Positions 31,201 to 38,077 of a stretch of 64,000 nt of DNA are shown in pieces. The position numbers and the translations under genes were made by a program. Position 1 is the first letter of the stretch. The number at the start of each line of letters is the position of its first letter. The notes beneath the pieces were generated by a model. It was not told the origin of the DNA. It saw only the letters and a list, made by a program, of their open reading frames with translations, and did no database searches. Origin of the DNA: Chitinophaga varians (lineage in GTDB: Bacteria > Bacteroidota > Bacteroidia > Chitinophagales > Chitinophagaceae). The stretch lies in assembly GCF_012641275.1 (NCBI RefSeq), contig NZ_JABAIA010000001.1:2542001-2606000 (forward strand). Reading direction: 5' to 3'.

Positions 31201-33927
31201 AAGGGTGGTATCTGCCAGGTTAATGTCTGCCGCAGTACCCAGTGTATTCACAGTAACTACAACGGGTATACGATCAGGGTTAGCGCAATTGTTGGTGCCT
31301 ACCACCTGTGCCCAGTAAGTTATGGTACCAGGGGTATTGAGTACCGGCGTAGTAAACGGATTGCTGGTGCTCAATACTGTAGTGGTAGTAGAATCCGCGA
31401 ACCACTGGATGCTGGTGCCCGGTGCCACGGTAGCGGAAAGGGTGGCAGTGGAACCAAGACAGGCTTTTACATTTCGTACCAGTGCGGTTGGGTTAGGGCT
31501 GATGATGCGTGCACCATATATATTGACGGTATTCAGCAGGTTCAGCGTGCCGGTCATTTTCACTTCCACGCGGTCGAAGGCGCCGACGGCAGGAATAGTC
31601 ACATATCCCCTGGTAGAGGAAAGCAGTGAAATATGCAGCAGGCTGCCCAATGTGTCTCTTGTCACCACATTGGTGCCATTAGCTACTGTCAGCACTACGC
31701 CGCCCAGCAGGGAGACATTGGCCAGACCATCCGGGAATTCCAGATCAAACCGCACACTGTCTGTCGCTGCGCCTGGTTGCGGGAAGATGAGCTGTTCGAA
31801 AGCAGACCCACCCAGCAGACCGACCGGAACGCTCAGTTGTGAGAAGTTGGTCGGATCACTGTCCACCGCGTTGTTCGGATTGTTCACCGCACAAAGCACA
31901 CAACCGAGGGTAGTGCCCCATGCGCTGGTGGTAGGTGCATTACAGGAAACCGGAGCGCCGCCTGTTGTAACGGTGACATCTACACGAATTCTGGCGGAGG
32001 AGCAACCACCCGGCAGCCGTACGCCTACAAAGTAGGTATGTACTCCTGCTGTGGGGAATGATCCGATGTTGTAAGACGGGCCAGTAGCAACCGCGGCCAG
32101 TGTAGTATCAGTGTACCATTCAATGGTGCCGGCAGGAGCGGAGGCCGTCAGCGTGATGGGTTGATTGACAACTGCAGAAACGCCGGTAGCTGTTACCGGA
32201 GGAACAGGGCTGGTACCGACAGTAACAGTAGCAGCAGCGAGCGCGCCGGCCTGGTTTTCACAATGGGTGCTGTCTGTGATACTAACATAGAAGGTAGTAG
32301 ACGGAGCAGTAAGTCCGGTGATGGTGAGTTTGCCCGCAGCGTCTATAGCGTAGCTGATGGCCCCTTCTACCAGACCATTGGTGATCTGGGTGGTTTTATT
32401 GATGTCTTTATACCATTTGAAGGTAGGTGTACCGGAAGGATTGGTAGCAGAAGGTGTAATGGTAGCGACATTTGCGCAGACCGCGGTAGTAGGCGGTACA
32501 GTAATGTCGGCTGCAGTAGCGTATTTATTGACCTGGACTGTCACCAGTGCTTTCGCTGATTCAGAAGCGGAGCATGTTTTCAGCATGGCAGATACATAAT
32601 ACCGGAAAGAACCGGCAGTAGCCCCCGAAGCGGTAAAGCTGGAACCAGTTCCCACAATGTTGGTTTGAGTAGAATCGTACCAGGTATAGTTATAATTGAC
32701 ATTATCAGGATTGCTTACATTCAGTACTACATCCGTACCGAGACAGGTGGTCTTAAGAACGCCGCCTGCAGAAACCGGGGCAGGGGACAAGCGTTGAATC
32801 TCATGTATATTTAATGCAGCAAGCGCACTGACAATTGCCCCGAATCTCACCTGAATATGGTCAAATGGTCCGCTTGAAGCAAACGAAAGCGTTTGTATGC
32901 TACCGGACCCTTGCAACAGATCCAGGCGAAGCAGATTGCTGTTGCCTGGAATACTATCAACGACGGTACCGCCATTATAGGTTAGAATGGTTATCGAATT
33001 TAATAGCTGAAGCGTTAGTAATGTGCCTGGATTCGAGACGACGACCCTGACCGAGTCTCCCGTCTTGGACAATCCGGGGTAGATGGCAGTAATTTGCGCC
33101 TGTCCGGCAGCTGCCAGTGCAGTCTGCATGGTAGCATATGTAGAGATGTTGTTGTCTATTGCATTTTGTGCATTGGTAACTCCTCCTAATGAAGCGAGGC
33201 CCAGATCGGCTGTAGCACCGGTGAGCACATCAATGGGGGTGTTACAGGCTATAGTGCCGGTAGCAGGTTTATTATAATATGCAGCGTATACTTTCAGGCT
33301 TAATGCCGCAGAGAGCAATCCTGCGTCAATTGTTACGCGTACCCTGTCGTATGCTGCTCCCGGTGCAGGAACGAACACTTCTGCCTGATTGCCGCTTACG
33401 AGGAGGTTCAGCAACGTCCCGGCAACATTGGCCGGAGTACCTACCGGCGTAGAACCGTTATACGCCTGTACCTTAATTGCACTTGCCAGGCCAAGAGACA
33501 GCAGTGTTCCGCCGGTACCGATTTTCACGATGGCGGGGTCAGTCGCTGAAGGTGTCTGGCCGGCGGGGAAGATCACTTCCTGGTAGATAGTTGCCAAAGC
33601 GGCGACGCCGGCATTGATTACTGATCCGGTTTGCAGAAAGTTGCCGGTGACGTCCCTGGCGCTGTCAGGGTTAGCCACACTACAAATAAGGCAAAGGCCT
33701 GTGGCTGCATGCGCTTCGCTGTTCGCATATACACGTTGCGTCTGTGTTTGCGCCATGGCCGGCTGTGCTATCATCCCGAAGGTCATCAACAGTAAGAGCA
33801 GGTTTCCCAATAACCGGGTATGCCTTTTGAAGAATAGTGACACGGCTGTGTTCAAGGCACTTTTTGCCCTGGATTGGGTGATAGGGGCAGCAATAAAAGG
33901 GCAATTAGGAGTAGTGTTTGAATGCAT
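22207..33927 (-). CDS. Giant T9SS-exported Ig-repeat adhesin with CHU_C tail
   Basis: About 3,906 residues from the ATG at 33927. The frame stays open to 34059, but the segment before MHSNTTPN lacks signal features. After a basic stretch comes a signal peptide (LLLLLMTFGMIAQPAMAQ). The body alternates at least seven discoidin-like beta-sandwich modules (each with NPNNAVD-like and DRVEV-like marks) with more than twenty Ig-like repeats bearing Y-x-W-Y and V-x-V-x-V signatures. The last 90 residues are a gliding-motility/T9SS type-B sorting domain: IFIPNLFSPNGDGVND, then YNQWGQLVF and PVGVYVYIVRA. It is probably a mobile surface adhesin like SprB. Two near-identical 1,290-bp internal units show recent duplication. 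Confidence 0.92.
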   Translation of the reverse strand: MHSNTTPNCPFIAAPITQSRAKSALNTAVSLFFKRHTRLLGNLLLLLMTFGMIAQPAMAQTQTQRVYANSEAHAATGLCLICSVANPDSARDVTGNFLQTGSVINAGVAALATIYQEVIFPAGQTPSATDPAIVKIGTGGTLLSLGLASAIKVQAYNGSTPVGTPANVAGTLLNLLVSGNQAEVFVPAPGAAYDRVRVTIDAGLLSAALSLKVYAAYYNKPATGTIACNTPIDVLTGATADLGLASLGGVTNAQNAIDNNISTYATMQTALAAAGQAQITAIYPGLSKTGDSVRVVVSNPGTLLTLQLLNSITILTYNGGTVVDSIPGNSNLLRLDLLQGSGSIQTLSFASSGPFDHIQVRFGAIVSALAALNIHEIQRLSPAPVSAGGVLKTTCLGTDVVLNVSNPDNVNYNYTWYDSTQTNIVGTGSSFTASGATAGSFRYYVSAMLKTCSASESAKALVTVQVNKYATAADITVPPTTAVCANVATITPSATNPSGTPTFKWYKDINKTTQITNGLVEGAISYAIDAAGKLTITGLTAPSTTFYVSITDSTHCENQAGALAAATVTVGTSPVPPVTATGVSAVVNQPITLTASAPAGTIEWYTDTTLAAVATGPSYNIGSFPTAGVHTYFVGVRLPGGCSSARIRVDVTVTTGGAPVSCNAPTTSAWGTTLGCVLCAVNNPNNAVDSDPTNFSQLSVPVGLLGGSAFEQLIFPQPGAATDSVRFDLEFPDGLANVSLLGGVVLTVANGTNVVTRDTLGSLLHISLLSSTRGYVTIPAVGAFDRVEVKMTGTLNLLNTVNIYGARIISPNPTALVRNVKACLGSTATLSATVAPGTSIQWFADSTTTTVLSTSNPFTTPVLNTPGTITYWAQVVGTNNCANPDRIPVVVTVNTLGTAADINLADTTLGCVSNTAVLKPTSTTVTNPVFTWYKDANKTTAITNGLTEGAVHYALDSVGNLTVTGLALGNYTYYVAVTGSNRCENAAGALKPAVVSIVNAPASPVVTGTVVVATGQQATLTASPVPGAVINWYADSTTTTIAGTGTSFVVGPFNNPGTYSYFAAVSVPGACSSARVRVDVVVTGPVIPSPDCNVPTSQVSGTTLGCILCSVQNPTNDIDSSKTNFTTLSVPVGLLGGAVYQQLIFPNPGAAGDSIRLTMAAPGGLADVSLFGGIVITQYNGATAVKADTLANLLTLRLLSGQQFNATVGATGTYDRVEVRLTGTLNLLNAIDIYGARVLYPNPTISGTGDTVCVNQKATLSVTPAAGTTVRWYADSTSNTVLSSQNTYTTDTLRTPGKVTYFVQVVGANNCANPDRIPVTVVVNPLSTAADINLADTTHSCVSGAAMLKPTSTTVTNPVFTWYKDANKTTPITNGLTEGAVHYALDSVGNLTITGLALGNYTYYVAVSGAGRCENAAGALKPAVVNVVNAPASPVVTGTVVVATGQQATLTASPVPGAVINWYADSTTTTIAGTGTSFVVGPFNNPGTYSYFAAVSVPGACSSARVRVDVVVTGPVIPSPDCNVPTSQVSGTTLGCILCSVQNPTNDIDSSKTNFTTLSVPVGLLGGAVYQQLIFPNPGAAGDSIRLTMAAPGGLADVSLFGGIVITQYNGATAVKADTLANLLTLRLLSGQQFNATVGATGTYDRVEVRLTGTLNLLNAIDIYGARVLYPNPTISGTGDTVCVNQKATLSVTPAAGTTVRWYADSTSTTVLSSQNTYTTDTLRTPGKVTYYVQVVGANNCANPDRIPVTVTVSPAPLVPGTDQTLNLCPGTSAALAVSNPNSQLTYNWYNVATGGTKLNTDSGYVFNVPNITKDTTFYVEAMSACGTVSPRQAFHIVISASLSAPVVTPNPDSVNIGTQAVLKASSNAANVTFTWYGSQAGNDSLFTGPTYAPPTQNTPGTVTYWVKASISGSCSSIRVPVVVVYGQFTTPTQVPCEGATTQTIGGSGLLVLGNVYNPQLAVDNDASTYSSLVINLGVLNAEVWEKAGFNGLSAPGDTVRVLLSDPSVVLSASLLGGVQLTTYNGNAPQDSVTVSDPLVKLSLLSNGTQAIAEFVPAHPFDAVQVKLKSGLVGALTEIGFNYAQRALAKPAVQASQVAVCSGNTATLNVQNPAAGVTYRWYTSNGTYLTGKDGTSLTTGALTSDTSFFVEAYRNGCASTARTQVAVKVAAAPVAPTVQSNDVKVCPGSDAVLAIATPLAGYTYNWYNVATGGTKLNTDSGFTYKVVNVTAPATYYVEAVNDSCNTISATRTAVNVSTAASLPDPTVTPNPDTVVVNQQPVFTASASTANAQFYWFATQTSTDTLFKGAQYAAPASATIGTVTYWVVAAVPGAGSCTSARIPVTAVTISDRQDPVPCEGASSFTIGGSGLLVLGNVYNPQLAVDQSANTYSSLVIDLGVLNASVWERAYFNGVSTPGDTVKVMVTNPSQVLSAAVLASLQLTAYNGNTAVDSVLVSNPLVNLNLLSGGRSALLSFVPTQPFTGVEVKLKSGIVGALTELGFNYAQRAIVQPTVQVTNANICKGQQATINVVNPVAGVTYGWYDSHGNHLLDSIAYVTPPTLDSGTYTYTVRAMRNNCSGAASLPATVTVYGTPATPVATKDSVTTCLNTPVTLSVNAVPGVNFNWYDAATGGAKLASNTNTYTTPSNLGVGTYKFYVEAVNGNNCTNAAGTRAVITLTVTTAATAADINVTDQTICAGDTAVLTPTSTTVVNPVFKWYANPDKTGPITQGVSATGVLSVSGLAPGTYTYYVSVSSAGNCENAAGDLKAAHVTVNKRSTAADIILNDTTACAKTTVTLTAATTTVTNPVFKWYQDANLQTLLFTGPSYTTGLITANTTYYVTVEGSNSCANAAGTAKAVNVNITSLQTPTVTASNTNICAGDSVVLSVQNPVNTLTYRWYNVATGGTALFTGPVYIVRNLTVSTDFYVEASAGSCTDTTRVKISIGVGTAPTPVLVSDNVTTCTNTPAILMILNPDNALTYNWYTTPTGGTPVFTGQVFTTPPLTTTTQYYVEAVGDPTRCGAASPRATATVTVVTAPPAPVVTPAAVNTCSGSSVTLTVQNPQPGVNYQWNDAAGNLVFTGTTYTFTADSTTTYYVRGIVGGTCPRSCGGCPGPRTAITVTVNAAPATPTVAATSLNVCAGGTVTLSIQNPVAGTTYNWYDAATGGTLLGTGNTYTTNPLSVTTDFYAEASNGNCTSVVRAKVTVSVGTAPTPVLESNALTICTGSTATLRVTSPVNNITYNWYTVPTGGTPVFTGPVYTTLPLTASTDFYVEAVGDPALCGNPSARVKATVTVTSAPAAPDVTATSLRTCAGTGVTASVKNAQPGFIYQWYDAPVGGTLLFTGEVYNIPAVNNTTTYYVQANIGTGCSSATRTAVVVNVDPAPAMPTVASNNLTICIGGNTTFSIQAPDPALTYNWYDAPTNGTLLATGPSFTTGALNSTTTFYVVAKNNNGCASSSVSVTATVITTIDAPLADPITTCAGQTVTLAVKNSVAGVIYKWYTQATGGTPVFTGANYTITPGGNATYYLEAATSGGCVSASRTAVNVTVNAAPAVPVVANATLQTCQGQTVTLSVQNPDATLTYKWYTTATGGTAISTGSSFTTPPVTANAMYYVEAVNATGCPSATRTAVSVQLISAPAAPTVTGNENGICPGKSATLTAGSTTAGVTFNWYTTPTGGTPVFTGPVFTTPALNTTTTYYVEAASPSGGCVGIGARTAVIVSMLQPLAAPHVSFSNITATSVTFTWNAVPGAVRYEVTLDGGATFSAPSTGPSGTSHTVNNLQPNQTLNFGVRAIGASDCETSGLGTLTCTTSNPQGNNIFIPNLFSPNGDGVNDVLYVYGTAIAQLEFRVYNQWGQLVFTSKDQRQGWDGTMSGQKQPVGVYVYIVRATMQDGQVITKKGNVTLMR
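28685..31264. repeat. 1,290-bp tandem duplication inside adhesin gene
   Basis: Units 28685-29974 and 29975-31264 are almost identical, for example 28921-28980 and 30211-30270 match base for base. Each encodes 430 residues: Ig-like module, discoidin-like module and two more Ig-like modules. A third, clearly diverged unit follows from 31265 to about 32550. The length is an exact multiple of three, so unit loss or gain keeps the frame. Confidence 0.92.
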
Positions 33928-34500
33928 AGCACCAGATATTAAAATAAAACGATATTCATTTTGCAATGAATTACAAATTACTCTGGCGGCAGGATAGGTT
34001 ACGACGTGGCTACATGACAATGATGGAAAAGTGAGGTGATAGATGTATCCCACTTTCAATCATATGTTAAAGGTTTGCAAAAACGTTACGAATGTATAGT
34101 GAAGAAGGGGATAAAAGGTGGTTCATTTTAGTTCATTTTGGGCGGCAGTGTCCCTTTCATTCATTGGCAGATTCAGCTGTTCAATTTGTTCATTTTGATG
34201 ACGACGGTCATCTTTTTTATGTCCTGACATTTATCCGGGCAGGTGGGAACCGGGCTGACGGGTAAATTTTTTTATTTTTCTTCTGCTTTTTTTAGATACC
34301 CACCAGCGAAGGCCACCAGAGTTGACTTTCCATCTATCTAATTAATATACAATTATATTACACATAAAATAATAAACAAATAAATAACACAAAAGTATCT
34401 TTATTATAAATTCTCATATATATAATCATTTTTAAAATTTCCTGTTCATTTTGTTCATTTTGCTTTTTATAAATCTAAACCACTGACTCAGACGTACTTA
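33928..34500. promoter_or_regulatory. Divergent regulatory gap with paired GTTCATTTT motifs
   Basis: No gene is seen. Three pairs of the direct repeat GTTCATTTT (or GTTCAATTT) occur at 34121/34131, 34179/34188 and 34444/34453. Within each pair the copies are 9-10 bp apart, close to one helical turn. The outer pair near 34444 lies 39 bp before the NTPase gene. The rest is strongly A+T-rich (34320-34440). Confidence 0.5.
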
Positions 34501-37119
34501 ATGAAGTATCGAAAATTCCTAATCCATTTATTGTCCCCTATGATTGATCTATCCTATGACTTCATCATGACACTGCAGAAAGAAGTATTGCGCAGATACG
34601 GTGTTGAAGTCATGTCATCGGCAGATTGCAAAAATCTGGCTCAGTCCATATTGGATAACACCACCAAACTGGTGAGTGAGACAACGCTCAAAAGGGTATT
34701 CGGATTTGCTGTTACACAACACAGCTTTTCGCGCTACACATTGAACACGCTCTCACAATATTGCCGGTTTAAGGACTGGGAGGATTTTCAGCAACATCAT
34801 TATCAATTGCTCAACAGCGCCAGTCGCAGCAACCAGCAACTGGACACACGGAGATGGGATGAACTGAAAACCAAAGCGGATGCAGTATCCCACTACACTA
34901 TCCTGACGCTTAAAAACCGTTCGGGAATAGCATTCCCGTTTACTGTTCCCCGAACGTTCTGTAATGCGCACATTGAGCGGTTCCTCGAAAGCGACTACGC
35001 TGCCACCGCCCTGATAGCCCCTTCAGGATGGGGCAAATCCGTGGCCCTGGTACACCTCGCCGAACACTTCTGGTTCTGCAGGGATGCCCGGTTTAAACAC
35101 GACGTATGCTGGTTCATCCACGCACACGCCGCCGGCAGCCTGCTGCTCAAAGGCTTCTCCCTCGCCAATTGGCTGGACAACCAGATGGACCTCGGCAAAG
35201 GAGAAAACTTCCGCGAATACTTCTCCAGTCACTTTAATAATAAAGGTGGCCGGCTGATACTCATCATCGATGGCTTCGATGAAATCGCCGTTTCAGGAGA
35301 TAAACTCAAACTATTATATACCAAGCTGGAAGACTTCGTTTATTCGAATGACCGCTACCCCTGGGTGAAAGTCATCCTTTCCATCCGCAGCAGCACCTGG
35401 TCAGAGATATTCCAGCACTCCCACCAATATCCGGCCTTCCGCCGGTACTGGTACCTGGGACCGGAAATGGACGAGGAAACAAACATCAACCTGCCCGCCC
35501 TCACGGAACAGGAAGTGAAGTCTGTGCTCTATAACCACCATTTTGACCCGTCCACCATCCGGATGTTCTCAGAGAGCTTCCTGCAGAAATTACGGAACCC
35601 GTATTACCTCCAGCTTTTCTGTCAGCTTAATACCGGACCAGACCAGAACTTTGTGGATGAACACCTCAGCCTGTTCGAGATCGTGTCGCGGTTTGTACAG
35701 AACCGCGTCTTCAACTCACAAAGCAATGCCTTTAAAATAAAGATCATAGAAAAGCTGCTGGCACAACTCGACTATGGCCGCAGCGGCATCTATATCGACA
35801 AGAGCAAACTGCTTAATCAAAACGCCGATCTGTTCCCTGCCTATAAGGAACTACTGGCAGATAACATCCTTGCGGAGGAAAACCTCAGCCAGGAAATCAT
35901 GTTCCATGTAAAAGTGCGCTTCGCCCATACGTTCCTGCTGGAATACTTCGTAGCGATGCATTACCTCCAGCAAAGCAATCAGGAAATCAACGAAAACCTG
36001 CTGCGGAACATACTCGACCATCTGCCACAATCTCCTTACCGCATCGGGGTGTTCCGCTGGCTGCTCCGCTATGCGATCACCACCCGGCAAACGGAAGGCA
36101 TCATCAAAATGTTCCATCTCCCGCTGGCAAACATCGAAAAATCACATCTGCTCGAATATCTCGTGCTTCATTATCAGCATGAAGGCAACAACCAGGTGGA
36201 ACTGAAATCGATCTTCCCCGCAGGATTCTTCAAAAAGAACCCGCTCAACCAGATCATCAATGATGAATTCATGCACTTCCGCAAACGAAAAGTGCTGAAT
36301 GCCCTGCTGGGACTGGCCGAAGCCCGGGAAGACAAACTCAAGATCCGCAACATGCTTTTCAGCATGGCATTGCTTCAGCTGGACGCAGAACAGTGCGAGC
36401 TGGAACTCAACAGCATCAAAAAGCTGTACAACGCAGATGAATTTGACGGAGAACTGTGGGTAACCCCTTACGAAATACTCCTCTTTATATATGAGTATCT
36501 CAAATTCGGTTTTGTGAACGAAGGCATCCGCGCCAAGATATACCAGTACCAACAGTATTGGGGCCATGCTTCCCGGCAGCAAATGTCTGTGGCACAGGAA
36601 ATCGTATTCCGTAACATGGGCACCGCTTTCCTGCTGATGGAAGATTATGAGCACCTGCTCAACTTCACCCAGCGATTGTTCCAGGCATACCCGTCACTGC
36701 CTTACCGCAAAGCGGACTCCTTCCGCCTGATGCTGCTGCTATGGCAGGCGCAGGGGCATCTGGGAATGGGCAATATCAAATCTGCGGAAAGGATCTGCCG
36801 GCACGCCGACCAGGTCATCAAAAAATACTCCTCCGACTATTTCAGCGGAAAACACCTGGAATCATTCCAGAAACTGCTGCATGCCACGGTATATTATAAT
36901 GAACACGAGTTCCATAAAGCGATCCGTGTGGCCGAAATAGCCATTGAACATGCACAGAAACTGGACCTGAAAATACTGGCGCTGATGAACTTCGCCCTGC
37001 TGAAGAACATTTACCGCGACCTGAACATGGACAAACAGATCACAGACACGCAACAACAAATAGAATTAATTCGCAACAGCACCTCCTTTAAACAGGCCAT
37101 TCCAAATTTTGCGAAGTGA
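34501..37119 (+). CDS. NACHT-like STAND NTPase with TPR-like C-terminus
   Basis: An 872-residue protein with no signal peptide. Residues about 25-100 form a small helical domain (with SADCKNLAQSI, SETTLKRVFGF and LSQYCRFKDWEDF) that I have seen in other Bacteroidota proteins and that could be HTH-like; this is not certain. A P-loop APSGWGKS (173-180) and a Walker B LILIIDGFDE (252-261), with the extra acidic residue typical of NACHT, define the NTPase. The C-terminal 400 residues are helical and TPR-like. STAND proteins sense signals by oligomerising; bacterial NACHT proteins include anti-phage sensors. The start could also be 34540 or 34567. The transglutaminase-like gene follows after 33 bp. 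Confidence 0.72.
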   Translation: MKYRKFLIHLLSPMIDLSYDFIMTLQKEVLRRYGVEVMSSADCKNLAQSILDNTTKLVSETTLKRVFGFAVTQHSFSRYTLNTLSQYCRFKDWEDFQQHHYQLLNSASRSNQQLDTRRWDELKTKADAVSHYTILTLKNRSGIAFPFTVPRTFCNAHIERFLESDYAATALIAPSGWGKSVALVHLAEHFWFCRDARFKHDVCWFIHAHAAGSLLLKGFSLANWLDNQMDLGKGENFREYFSSHFNNKGGRLILIIDGFDEIAVSGDKLKLLYTKLEDFVYSNDRYPWVKVILSIRSSTWSEIFQHSHQYPAFRRYWYLGPEMDEETNINLPALTEQEVKSVLYNHHFDPSTIRMFSESFLQKLRNPYYLQLFCQLNTGPDQNFVDEHLSLFEIVSRFVQNRVFNSQSNAFKIKIIEKLLAQLDYGRSGIYIDKSKLLNQNADLFPAYKELLADNILAEENLSQEIMFHVKVRFAHTFLLEYFVAMHYLQQSNQEINENLLRNILDHLPQSPYRIGVFRWLLRYAITTRQTEGIIKMFHLPLANIEKSHLLEYLVLHYQHEGNNQVELKSIFPAGFFKKNPLNQIINDEFMHFRKRKVLNALLGLAEAREDKLKIRNMLFSMALLQLDAEQCELELNSIKKLYNADEFDGELWVTPYEILLFIYEYLKFGFVNEGIRAKIYQYQQYWGHASRQQMSVAQEIVFRNMGTAFLLMEDYEHLLNFTQRLFQAYPSLPYRKADSFRLMLLLWQAQGHLGMGNIKSAERICRHADQVIKKYSSDYFSGKHLESFQKLLHATVYYNEHEFHKAIRVAEIAIEHAQKLDLKILALMNFALLKNIYRDLNMDKQITDTQQQIELIRNSTSFKQAIPNFAK

Positions 37120-37152
37120 TTATGGCATAATTTTGCTTTATTGCATAGCATA

Positions 37153-38061
37153 ATGGCCATTGATGAAAGTAAATATTCAACGTCTACGCAATTGTTGCTC
37201 AATATATTGAGCCTGCTGACGTTGGCACCACTCGCACCTTTTATAAACCGGTTCCTCCCGCCCATTGTAGCGGGAGGCTTCCATATAGACCTGGCTGTGT
37301 CTTTCCTGATCAGCCTTCTGATAGTATTTGCCCTGAGATGGGTTTTCCGGCCTTTGATTATCCCCGCTTTCCTGGTGGTGTGCAGCGTGCTGCTGATCAA
37401 CAAATATCGTGATGACTATACTTTCACGAATGTATTGAACGACTACAAAGGCATGGTGCAAGGCAACTGGGGCACAAAAGACAGCAAGCAGCTGGACATC
37501 CTCAGCTTGTACCCCCGTCGCGTGGAAAGCTACCGCGACAAAACCGTGCGGGGCATCAGGGAAAAAGTCAATTACCAGGACTCCGTGGTCCGCAACTTCT
37601 CCGTGAAGCACTCACTGGACTTTTACGACGAGTATTTTTATAAATACGGGAAGATCACCCGTTTCCTGTCTCTCTTCCGGTATATCAACGGCAATTTTAA
37701 ATATGTCCTGGATTCCCGTCGTGACGAATATTTCGCCACGCCGCAGGAAACGATCCAGAATGGCCTTGGTGGCGACTGTGACGATCACTCCATCCTGATG
37801 ACCTCCTGTCTTCAATCCATTGGGGCCCGCTGCCGTATCGTACTGATCAAAGGGCACGCCTATCCTGAGCTGTACTGCGGCGACAAAGAAGATTTTGAGA
37901 TCATGAAGCAGGCCATTATCACCTTGTTTCCCAAACCCGTAATCAAAGAACTCTATTACCACGAATTGAAAGGGGAGTACTGGATCAACCTGGATTATAC
38001 CGCCAGACATCCAGGCGGACCTTACATGAATGATAAAGTTTATGGGTTGATTGAGCTCTGA
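37153..38061 (+). CDS. Membrane-anchored transglutaminase-like protein
   Basis: About 302 residues from the ATG at 37153; the frame extends to a TTG at 37141. Two or three N-terminal hydrophobic segments (about residues 10-30, 44-60 and 64-82) are followed by a transglutaminase-like cysteine-protease fold. Its catalytic triad appears as Cys in LGGDCDDHS, His in KGHAYPEL and Asp in WINLDYTA. The enzyme could be a peptidase or amidase at the membrane; substrate is unknown. It sits between the NACHT-like gene and the CLC channel gene with gaps of 33 and 16 bp, so the three are probably cotranscribed. Confidence 0.78.
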   Translation: MAIDESKYSTSTQLLLNILSLLTLAPLAPFINRFLPPIVAGGFHIDLAVSFLISLLIVFALRWVFRPLIIPAFLVVCSVLLINKYRDDYTFTNVLNDYKGMVQGNWGTKDSKQLDILSLYPRRVESYRDKTVRGIREKVNYQDSVVRNFSVKHSLDFYDEYFYKYGKITRFLSLFRYINGNFKYVLDSRRDEYFATPQETIQNGLGGDCDDHSILMTSCLQSIGARCRIVLIKGHAYPELYCGDKEDFEIMKQAIITLFPKPVIKELYYHELKGEYWINLDYTARHPGGPYMNDKVYGLIEL

Positions 38062-38077
38062 TCTTTAAATTTGCGCC

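Noticed and set aside
28685..32550. Repeats in the adhesin as a CRISPR array or insertion elements
   Set aside because: Repeat units are 430 whole codons within one continuous reading frame and encode Ig-like modules; there are no spacers or transposase.
22297..33997. Many plus-strand ORFs of 60-270 codons opposite the giant adhesin
   Set aside because: All are shadows of repeated Ig-like coding sequence; identical shadows recur 1,290 bp apart only because the adhesin DNA is duplicated.
33928..34059. 44-codon upstream extension of the adhesin frame
   Set aside because: It has no export features and would bury the signal peptide; the ATG at 33927 is better placed.
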